Assembly (NCBI GenBank): GCA_022361135.1
Contig: JAKSBM010000827.1
Coordinates: 1 to 6,937, forward strand
DNA: 6,937 bases
Direction of reading: 5' to 3'
Source of the DNA: Desulfobacterales bacterium
GTDB taxonomy: Bacteria; Desulfobacterota; Desulfobacteria; Desulfobacterales; Desulfobacteraceae
Numbering within the stretch: position 1 is the stretch's first letter; each line of letters begins with the position of its first letter. This document shows positions 1-5,438 of this stretch, one piece after another. The notes beneath the pieces are model-generated. The model worked only from the letters and a program-made list of their open reading frames with translations. It searched no databases and had not been told where the DNA came from. The translations under genes were made by a program, and so were the position numbers.

Positions 1-95
1 CAAAAAATCACATCATTTAAAATGACGTGGACGTAAAGCGTTCATATATTCCAAAGTAACGGTTTTGTGCACATTTTCGTCTATATCTTTTTTTC
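1..95. other. AT-rich stretch left of a truncated transporter gene; no gene recognised
   Basis: This stretch is clearly richer in A and T than the gene that follows. Stops interrupt the + frames; the frame of the downstream BCCT gene is stopped by TAA at 57-59. The + frame starting at base 1 is open only to a TAA at 34-36, which could be the last codons of a gene lying to the left, but 11 residues are too few to recognise. No terminal inverted repeat or transposase motif is visible inside these bases. The change in composition exactly where BCCT homology begins suggests a rearrangement junction at about 90-100. Confidence 0.4.
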
Positions 96-1208
96 TGTGC
101 CACCTATACTTCCTTTGGCCTGTTCATCGCCTTTTTGTTCTACAACCAGAACAGGCCCTTCAAAATCTCCACCGGCCTGTATCCCCTGCTGGGGGAACGG
201 GTGAACGGTCTGGCCGGGAACCTCATCGATGCCCTTTGCATTTTTTCCATCGTGGCGGGCATCGGTACCTCCCTGGGGCTTGGGGCCATGCAGTTGGCCG
301 GGGGCATCGGCTATGTTGCCGGTGGGGCCATGGGCTCGGTATTGACACTCTGGCTTGGCCTCATCGCCGCCATGGCCGTTTTCTACATCACCGCGGCCTG
401 CACCGGTCTTCACAAGGGGATCAAGCTGATTTCCAACCTGAACGTTTACATTTATTTTGCCCTGCTCATCTGGGTTTTTCTCTTTGGACCCACCCTGTTT
501 ATCCTGAACAACACCAGCTCGGCCCTGGGGGATTACCTTTCCTCCCTGACCCGGCAATCCCTTTACCTGGAACCGGTGCTTCAGACCGGCTGGGTGGGCG
601 GTTGGACCATCTTTTACTGGTCCTGGTGGCTGGCATTTTCCCCCATGGTGGGATTGTTCCTGGTGAAATTGGCCAAGGGGCGGACCATCAAGGAATTTGT
701 CCTGGTGAATTTTTTCGCCCCCACACTCTTCGCCGTGGTCTGGTTTGGGATCTTCGGCAGCTCCGCCATCCACATGGAGCATGTGCTTGGCATTGAGCTG
801 GCCAAGGAAATTTCCGAATTCGGCACCCAGGTGGCCCTGTTTGCCTTTTTGAAGAATCTGCCCCTGCCGTCCCTGTTGAATATCCTGGGTTTTCTGGCCA
901 TTGTTTTCTCCTTTGTGACCCTGGCCGAATCCATGACCCTGACCCTGGCCAACATGACGGCGGCGGAAAAGGCCAATTCAGATGCTCCCCGGGAGCAGGA
1001 CGAACAGGATGCCCCCAATATCCTGAAGATTTTCTGGGGTGCCCTCATGGCCGGCATGGCCTTTGTCCTCCTCATGAGCGGGGGGTTGAAGTCCCTCCAG
1101 ACCGCGGTTGTGGTCTGTGGCCTGCCCATCCTTCTCATGGGCCTGTGCATGATGGTGGGATACATTAAAAACATGAAGTCCGTTGGTGAGGATCATATCC
1201 TGAAATAA
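96..1208 (+). pseudogene. 5'-truncated BCCT-family betaine/carnitine/choline transporter
   Basis: BCCT carriers are single-chain inner-membrane transporters of about 500 residues and 12 helices that import quaternary amines such as glycine betaine, choline and carnitine. About 370 residues remain here. Recognisable homology starts near 96-100, in the helix equivalent to BetP TM4, and runs to a normal C-terminus (TAA at 1206-1208). The family signature GGWTIFYWSWW is present at about 595-630, followed by the usual basic GRTIKEF segment. Helices 1-3, with the GMGIG substrate/Na+ stretch, are absent. Extending upstream in frame meets a stop at 57-59 with no ATG; the only possible start is an unsupported TTG at 135. 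By motif alignment the aromatic at BetP Trp377 is Phe, and the Na2-site motif TSADS reads TLAES. It is paralogous to the minus-strand BCCT gene at the right edge (by eye about a third identical). The remaining frame is intact, so the loss may be recent. An assembly artefact at the left edge is the main alternative. Confidence 0.75.
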
Positions 1209-1222
1209 GCATTCTCACCGGG

Positions 1223-1245
1223 CATGGCCCCTGTGAAGGGCCATG
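1223..1245. terminator. Short GC-rich hairpin after the truncated BCCT gene
   Basis: CATGGCCC (1223-1230) pairs perfectly with GGGCCATG (1238-1245) around a 7-base loop. It lies 15 bases after the BCCT stop codon. No T-run follows, so alone it is not a classical terminator. It may stabilise the 3' end or act together with the larger hairpin at 1255-1322. Confidence 0.4.
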
Positions 1246-1254
1246 GCTCAAACC

Positions 1255-1322
1255 AAAACAATTCGGGGAATTCCTGATTTTGACAAAAGTATGTAAAATC
1301 AGTTATTCCCCGATTGTTTTTT
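1255..1322 (+). terminator. Long Rho-independent terminator, probably bidirectional
   Basis: An unusually long inverted repeat. CTGATTTT (1274-1281) pairs with AAAATCAG (1295-1302). Outside a 2-base internal mismatch, GGGGAAT (1265-1271) pairs with ATTCCCC (1305-1311). The outer AAAACAAT pairs with ATTGTTTT with one bulged T at 1263. The + strand ends in TGTTTTTT. The A-rich left flank gives a T-rich tail on the other strand too, so it could stop transcription from both sides. It closes the transcript of the truncated BCCT gene. Confidence 0.8.
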
Positions 1323-1881
1323 AGTGCTGAATATTTTAATTGAGATCATTCCCTGCGTTGAAATCGACGCAAAACTCCAATGCCGCCTCCGGATACTTCA
1401 ACTTTTGCACCGGGGCGGCATTTTTATGTGGTGGACAGCATCTTTATCAATGTGAGGAATATGGATCATTGGTTTGCTTGTTGGGGAAAGTAATTTGCCA
1501 GGGCAACAGATGGGGTGTTGAAATTTCTAATAAGCGTTTCATTTACTTTAGGAAAAGATCCTGATATGAAAAGCCTAACTCTGGTTGCCACTCAAGGGAT
1601 TCTGTTTATTGTCCAATGGGGCCTTTCCTTTCCTTCAATGGTCTAAATTTATAAAAAAACTCCCGTGGCCGTGTTATATGAAATGTTCAGACGCTGTGAA
1701 CTGAAATGAATGAAGGGGATGGGGCAAAGGATCCCAAAACTTTGAATTGGCAGGTTCCACCACATCGACGGCAACCCGGTAATGGGGAAAGATTAATACG
1801 TCGCTTCTCACTATATTTCAATTTGTGATACGCAGTACTCAGATTCCTATTTTCACAGGATTTAATTGTTCCAGGTGGATT
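1323..1881. other. Long intergenic region without a convincing gene
   Basis: About 560 bases separate the BCCT terminator from the binding-protein gene. An open frame at 1340-1564 lacks a ribosome binding site, family resemblance and normal residue composition, and it overlaps a strong hairpin, so I do not call it. A 26-codon ATG frame at 1566-1646 begins with a hydrophobic stretch and has AGGAAAAG about ten bases upstream; it is possible but unsupported. GTTCA (1685-1689) and TGAAC (1697-1701) form an imperfect palindrome that could be an operator. The promoter of the binding-protein gene should lie in the last 150 bases; TATATT near 1812 is a weak -10 candidate without a good -35. The clearest structure is the hairpin at 1379-1425. 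Confidence 0.5.
1379..1425 (+). terminator. Terminator-like hairpin in the intergenic region, possible small-RNA end
   Basis: AATGCCGCC plus CCGG (1379-1392, one bulged T at 1388) pairs with CCGGGGCGGCATT (1410-1422), with a 17-base loop, directly followed by TTTTT. Just upstream, TGCGT and ACGCA (within about 1354-1371) can form a smaller hairpin. No coding gene precedes it after the terminator at 1255-1322. It is therefore either a second back-up terminator or the 3' end of a short transcript starting near 1330-1350. Confidence 0.5.
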
Positions 1882-1884
1882 ATG
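1873..1884 (+). promoter_or_regulatory. Ribosome binding site fixing the binding-protein start
   Basis: AGGTGG at 1873-1878 sits just before the ATG at 1882. The spacing is short but usable. The in-frame GTG at 1825 has no such site and would put 19 residues in front of the signal peptide, so ATG 1882 is preferred. Confidence 0.6.
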
Positions 1885-2685
1885 TATAGAATTACAGCCG
1901 TTTCCATTTGTGTCTTCATTTTAGCCATGGGCGGCGTTGCCTTTTCTTGGGAGAAAAAATCCCCGGAACTTGAAATTGCCGTCCATGAATTTTGTCCCTA
2001 CATATGTGATCCTGCCAAGGAAAATGGAAAACATGGTTATGTGGTCGATTTGCTCCGCGCCATTTACGAACCAACCTTTTCCCTTCATTTTAACCGGGTG
2101 CCTTATGTCAGGGGAATTCTTCAGACCGAAAGCGGTCGTTTCCACGGTATGCCCATGCTCAATTCCTCCAGTTCCAAGAAAATGATTCTCAGCAGGGAAC
2201 CCATCGGGATTTTGGTTCAGAATTTTTATGTTAAAAAAGGAAGTAATTGGAGATATCGGGGGATCCAATCTTTGAAAGGAATCGTTGTTGGTTCCACTCT
2301 GGGGTATAATTATTCTCCCGTGAGTCCCGAGTATGAAATCTACCAGCGTACCCACCGAAAAACCGGAGGGGTAGAATATGTCGGTGGGGTGAATGCCACC
2401 CTCATCAATCTGCGAAAAATTATGGCCGGAAGAATCACCACCTATAATGAATGTGCGGACCTGGTGGATTTTATCGTCATGAAAGAAGGCATTGCCCATG
2501 AGTTTGAGACTGCCGGCACATTGGGCATTGCCATGAATTATGTGGGATTTTCTCCCGAGCGGGCTGATGCAAAGGCACTTGCCGCCTTTTTTGACAGGAA
2601 AATTGTCCAGTTGAGGCAGTCCGGTGAACTATCCCGGATTCTAACCCCCTACGGGGTGACGGACTGGGGAAAGAAGAGCCCGTAA
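1882..2685 (+). CDS. Secreted family-3-like extracellular solute-binding protein (orphan)
   Basis: A 267-residue periplasmic binding protein of the type that captures amino acids or other small polar solutes for ABC importers or sensors. Residues 1-22 form a Sec signal peptide: one Arg near the start, a hydrophobic core, and a likely cut around GVAFS before Trp23. It carries no lipobox cysteine, so the mature protein should be soluble. The mature part shows the two-lobe pattern of the family: a first strand (LEIAVHEF), GYVVDLLRAI, a hinge near the LVQNFYVKKG and LKGIVVGSTLGYNY segments, and a C-terminal FFDRKIVQLRQSGELSRIL helix. The SSSSKKM stretch lies where amino-acid binders usually carry a ligand-binding Arg, so the ligand may not be a standard amino acid. 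Cys38 and Cys42 could form a disulphide in the periplasm. No permease or ATPase gene adjoins it, and it converges on the minus-strand operon. The fold is fairly sure, the ligand unknown. Confidence 0.75.
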   Translation: MYRITAVSICVFILAMGGVAFSWEKKSPELEIAVHEFCPYICDPAKENGKHGYVVDLLRAIYEPTFSLHFNRVPYVRGILQTESGRFHGMPMLNSSSSKKMILSREPIGILVQNFYVKKGSNWRYRGIQSLKGIVVGSTLGYNYSPVSPEYEIYQRTHRKTGGVEYVGGVNATLINLRKIMAGRITTYNECADLVDFIVMKEGIAHEFETAGTLGIAMNYVGFSPERADAKALAAFFDRKIVQLRQSGELSRILTPYGVTDWGKKSP

Positions 2686-2922
2686 GGGTGAGTGGGGTAA
2701 TTTTCGGTGCATTTCAAGCAACCGGCGGTACTGGTTGGCCCCAAGGAATATGGGGGAGTATTTCGGCCCGGAATGGATTCCGCCCCGCCATTTTGAATTC
2801 AGATTCCGTTTCCCTTTTGTTTTGAAGATTTAAAATCGGAAAAAACGGGTTAGTGACTGTGGCGGCCCGGGTTTGATATGGCACATTGTAAGGCCCCTGC
2901 GGGACGCGCATGGGAAAATATA
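2686..2922. other. Convergent intergenic region
   Basis: The binding-protein gene (+) and the dehydrogenase operon (-) run towards each other here. CAACCGG (2719-2725) can pair with CTGGTTG (2731-2737), one G-T pair, over a 5-base loop, but no T-run follows, so it is a poor terminator for the + gene. The 65-codon minus-strand frame at 2714-2911 has no ribosome binding site and lies beyond the operon terminator, so I do not count it as a gene. I see nothing else. Confidence 0.45.
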
Positions 2923-2962
2923 AAAGGGGAGGCAGAACCTTGATGGGTGCTGCCTCCCCTTT
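2923..2962 (-). terminator. Rho-independent terminator of the minus-strand operon
   Basis: AAAGGGGAGGCAG (2923-2935) and CTGCCTCCCCTTT (2950-2962) form a perfect 13-base-pair stem with a 14-base loop. Read on the minus strand, the stem is followed by TTATATTTT, a good U-rich tail. It lies about 40 bases beyond the dehydrogenase stop codon, so it ends the three-gene transcript. On the + strand no T-run follows, so it is mainly one-directional. Confidence 0.85.
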
Positions 2963-3000
2963 AAGCGCTTTAGTTCGGTATGGCTATTTCGGGTTCAGGG

Positions 3001-3915
3001 TTATTTTCCCTTTCCCCCACGGCGGAGCATCTGCCCCAAGGCGGCCCGGGCAATGTTGGGGTTTTCCAGCAGGCGACGGCGGGAGTACCCCAGCCATTCC
3101 TTGCCGTAGGGGATATAGACCCTGAGGCGGTGGCCTTCGGATACGATGAGGTCCCTCAGTTCCGGGTCAATGCCCAAAAGCATCTGGAATTCGTATTGGT
3201 CCCGTTTGAGACCGAATTTTTTGATGAGTTTCTGGGCTTCGAAATAGAGGGTTTCGTCGTGGGTGGCAATGCCCACATAGGCGCCGAGTTCGAACATCCG
3301 TTCCAGCAACCGGACATAATTCCGGGTGATGAGATCGGGATCCTTCCAGGCCTGTTGCCGGTTCACGATGAAAATCCCTTTGACCAGTCTGAGGTTCAGG
3401 GGTTCATCCTTCATCAATTCCAGATGATCATAGGCATTTCTCATGTAGGATTGCAGGGCTGTGCCCACATGGCCGGGGAATTCCTTTCTCAGGGTCTGGT
3501 ACATTTCAATGGTGGGTTCGTTGCAATCCACATCTTCCATGTCAATGCGGACAAAACCATTGAGTTCGGCAGCCTTGGCAACGATTTCCCGCATGTGATC
3601 CATGGCGTAGCCATAGTCCATGAGCAAGCCCATCTGGCTGGGTTTGACCGAAAGGTTGGCAGTGAGGTTTTTATCGTGGATGGTCTGGAGGATCCTCAGA
3701 CATTCGTCCTTGAAGGGAACGGCCTGTTCCTTGCGGGTGATGTATTCCCCCAGGATGTCCAGGGTGGATTCCACTCCCTTGGAGGCCAGGTCCCGGCAAA
3801 GATCCACTGCATCCTGCAGGGTGTTGCCTGCCACGTAATCCTTGGCAAAGTGACGGACAATGGGTGAAGGGACATGCATGATGGTTTTGGAAACCGTGTA
3901 GTTGAATAGAGACAT
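3001..3915 (-). CDS. Proline dehydrogenase (monofunctional, FAD-dependent)
   Basis: A 304-residue enzyme of the ProDH/PutA-barrel family, which oxidises L-proline to pyrroline-5-carboxylate with FAD and passes electrons to the quinone pool. The length is that of stand-alone bacterial enzymes; there is no fused pyrroline-5-carboxylate dehydrogenase. Visible motifs are SVKPSQMG (89-96, Lys91 matching the PutA active-site Lys), RIDMED (123-128), ALQSYMRNA (153-161), LRLVKG (175-180), ATHDE (217-221), YEFQMLLG (241-248), RVYIPYG (265-271) and the carboxylate-binding YxxRRxxE motif as Tyr277, Arg280, Arg281, Glu284. After LVKG most homologues read AY plus an acidic or bulky residue; here it is IFIV, so the substrate may be unusual, for example N-methylproline. 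The start ATG is preceded by AAGGA at a 6-base gap. It is the last gene of the operon, 34 bases after the methyltransferase, and is followed by a terminator. The family is certain; the exact substrate is inferred. Confidence 0.9.
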   Translation of the reverse strand: MSLFNYTVSKTIMHVPSPIVRHFAKDYVAGNTLQDAVDLCRDLASKGVESTLDILGEYITRKEQAVPFKDECLRILQTIHDKNLTANLSVKPSQMGLLMDYGYAMDHMREIVAKAAELNGFVRIDMEDVDCNEPTIEMYQTLRKEFPGHVGTALQSYMRNAYDHLELMKDEPLNLRLVKGIFIVNRQQAWKDPDLITRNYVRLLERMFELGAYVGIATHDETLYFEAQKLIKKFGLKRDQYEFQMLLGIDPELRDLIVSEGHRLRVYIPYGKEWLGYSRRRLLENPNIARAALGQMLRRGGKGK

Positions 3916-3949
3916 GATAGATCCTTATGTGAAGTTAATTGGGGTTAAT
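3916..3949 (-). promoter_or_regulatory. Intergenic gap with ribosome binding site for the proline dehydrogenase
   Basis: Only 34 bases separate the methyltransferase stop from the dehydrogenase start. On the minus strand AAGGA (3926-3922) lies six bases before the ATG. No hairpin or promoter fits in the gap, which supports co-transcription. Confidence 0.7.
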
Positions 3950-5395
3950 TTATTCCTGGAGCCATTGGGTCTGCATTTTTTCCAATTGAACGGCAATGGA
4001 TTCGGGCAAGGGATTCTTTGGCGGTTCTTCCATTAGGGCTTTGGTTTTATCGGCCAGGCGTTGGGCAAAGGGCTTTTCCACTGTGGTTCCCGGCGCTTGG
4101 GCCTTGGTCCGTTCAAAGAGTTCCGGATAGAGGACGCTTTTGAAGTTTTTCATGGTATGGGGTTCCATGAGGAAGGTGCCGCCGGGGCCAATTTTATCAA
4201 TGAGATCCAGGGCCAGGCTTTCCGGGGTCACTTCAATGCCCTGGGTGAACTTTTTCACCATGGAAAGGATTTCCTGTCCCATGGTGAGGTGGGCCGGTGA
4301 AAGGGTGCTGCCGTGGTCCAGCCAGCAATGGGTATCGTGGACCAGACCGCCGCCGACCGTGGCCACCACCATATCCTGGATGCTGCCCTCGGCTGCAGCC
4401 TGGCAATCCACTTCCTTGGCGTCGGTGCAACCGGCGGTGCTGAAGAAGGGCAGTCCCAGTTTCTGGGCCAACTGGGCCATGCCCCCCACCATCATGGCCA
4501 TTTCCACGGAGCCGTATGAAAAGACTGTGGTTTTCATATCCATCACTGTAATGAAGGAACCAAAGACAAAGGGAGCCCCCGGATTGATCGCCTGTTGCAA
4601 TACCAGGCCGGACAGGGATTCGGCTGCGCCCATGACAATGCCCGAGGCCAGGGTGGCCGGGAAACTGCAGCCCAGCTGCATGCCGGAATAGTGGACAATG
4701 GGTATTCCATTTTCCGCGGCATAGATGTTTTTACCGGCCAGGTGGTCATCGTGGGTCAACGGGGAAATGGTGCAGTTCAGGGTGCCCATGATGGGTGCCT
4801 GCCGGTAGGCTTCTTCGCCGCCCTGGCAGAGCAGGGCCATTTTATGGATTTCCTCCAGACTCCTGTCGTCGTTGCAGGAGACGATCACCGGCTTGGTGCT
4901 GTGTTCCAGGGCGATTCGGGCCACGCAGCGGTCCACCACATTTTCCGGCATATCCCTGGAAATGCCCAGGGTCATGATCCAGTCGTAATTGTCCAGGGCT
5001 TCGCAGAGTTGGGTCATGGCAATGACATTGTCACTGGTGCATTCACTTAACTCCTGGGTGACCGGGTCGAGGTAATTGACGCAGTCAATGGTGGCACCGA
5101 AATAGGTGTTGGCACCTTCCACACTGATCTTCCTGGAGCCGTCCCGGTTGCCCAGAACCACTTTTTTGGGTGCGGTTTCAATGGCCTTTTCCACCAGGGC
5201 GGCTGGGATTCTCACCCGGTCCCCATCCACGGTGCAGCCTGCGGCCTTCATGATATCCTTGGCCTTGGCGTGGGTGATGCTGACTCCGGTTTTCTCAAGA
5301 ACTTCAAGTACAGCATGGTGCAGGGTGGTCAACTGGACATCGTCCATGATTTTCATGGAAGGGACGAAACCGGTATCAGCTTTTGGGTGTGTCAT
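3950..5395 (-). CDS. MttB-superfamily (COG5598) methylamine/betaine:corrinoid methyltransferase, non-pyrrolysine type
   Basis: A cytoplasmic TIM-barrel enzyme of 481 residues, the usual length for this family, which moves a methyl group from a trimethylated or quaternary amine to the cobalt of a partner corrinoid protein. Family hallmarks seen: an N-terminal LTTLHHAVLEVLEKTGVSI helix (22-40), NPGAPFVFGSF (271-281), AGCTDAKEVDCQAAAEG (321-337), VHDTHCWLDHG (352-362) and GPGGTFLMEPHTMKNF (403-418). The frame has no internal stop, so the amber/pyrrolysine codon of true trimethylamine methyltransferases is replaced by sense. That places it with the MtgB (glycine betaine), MtpB (proline betaine) and MtcB (carnitine) type. 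I chose ATG 5395 because AAAGGA lies seven bases upstream; the longer frame to 5512 would overlap the transporter gene and adds a proline-rich stretch unlike the family. It sits between a BCCT carrier and a proline dehydrogenase, which favours a proline betaine role. No corrinoid protein, MtgA-like or RamA-like gene is in view, so the partners are elsewhere. Confidence 0.9.
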   Translation of the reverse strand: MTHPKADTGFVPSMKIMDDVQLTTLHHAVLEVLEKTGVSITHAKAKDIMKAAGCTVDGDRVRIPAALVEKAIETAPKKVVLGNRDGSRKISVEGANTYFGATIDCVNYLDPVTQELSECTSDNVIAMTQLCEALDNYDWIMTLGISRDMPENVVDRCVARIALEHSTKPVIVSCNDDRSLEEIHKMALLCQGGEEAYRQAPIMGTLNCTISPLTHDDHLAGKNIYAAENGIPIVHYSGMQLGCSFPATLASGIVMGAAESLSGLVLQQAINPGAPFVFGSFITVMDMKTTVFSYGSVEMAMMVGGMAQLAQKLGLPFFSTAGCTDAKEVDCQAAAEGSIQDMVVATVGGGLVHDTHCWLDHGSTLSPAHLTMGQEILSMVKKFTQGIEVTPESLALDLIDKIGPGGTFLMEPHTMKNFKSVLYPELFERTKAQAPGTTVEKPFAQRLADKTKALMEEPPKNPLPESIAVQLEKMQTQWLQE

Positions 5396-5438
5396 GGTGT
5401 TTTCCTTTAAGTTTAAGAATGGATATCTATTGGGAGCA
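5396..5438 (-). promoter_or_regulatory. Intergenic gap with ribosome binding site deciding the methyltransferase start
   Basis: The transporter stop and the methyltransferase ATG are 43 bases apart. On the minus strand AAAGGA (5408-5403) is seven bases before the ATG at 5395, close to ideal. No terminator hairpin is present, so read-through from the transporter gene is expected. Confidence 0.7.

Noticed and set aside
65..796. 243-codon + frame and 233-codon - frame overlapping the truncated BCCT gene
   Set aside because: Both are shadows of the BCCT frame; their translations are rich in His, Gly and Pro and have no transmembrane or domain pattern.
1340..1564. 74-codon + strand open frame in the intergenic region
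   Set aside because: No ribosome binding site, odd composition, no family resemblance, and it runs through the terminator-like hairpin at 1379-1425.
1720..1810. Riboswitch-like pattern (minus-strand AACCTGCC resembling a B12 box; + strand GGGGCAAAGG resembling part of a c-di-GMP aptamer)
   Set aside because: The other conserved blocks of either aptamer are missing and no consistent pairing could be drawn, so the matches are probably chance.
2714..2911. 65-codon minus-strand frame downstream of the operon
   Set aside because: No ribosome binding site, located beyond the operon terminator, and no recognisable protein features.
2980..3867. 295-codon + strand open frame across the dehydrogenase region
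   Set aside because: It lies almost entirely antisense to the proline dehydrogenase, whose motifs are unmistakable. The translation resembles no family, and the frame is open only because of codon bias on the other strand.
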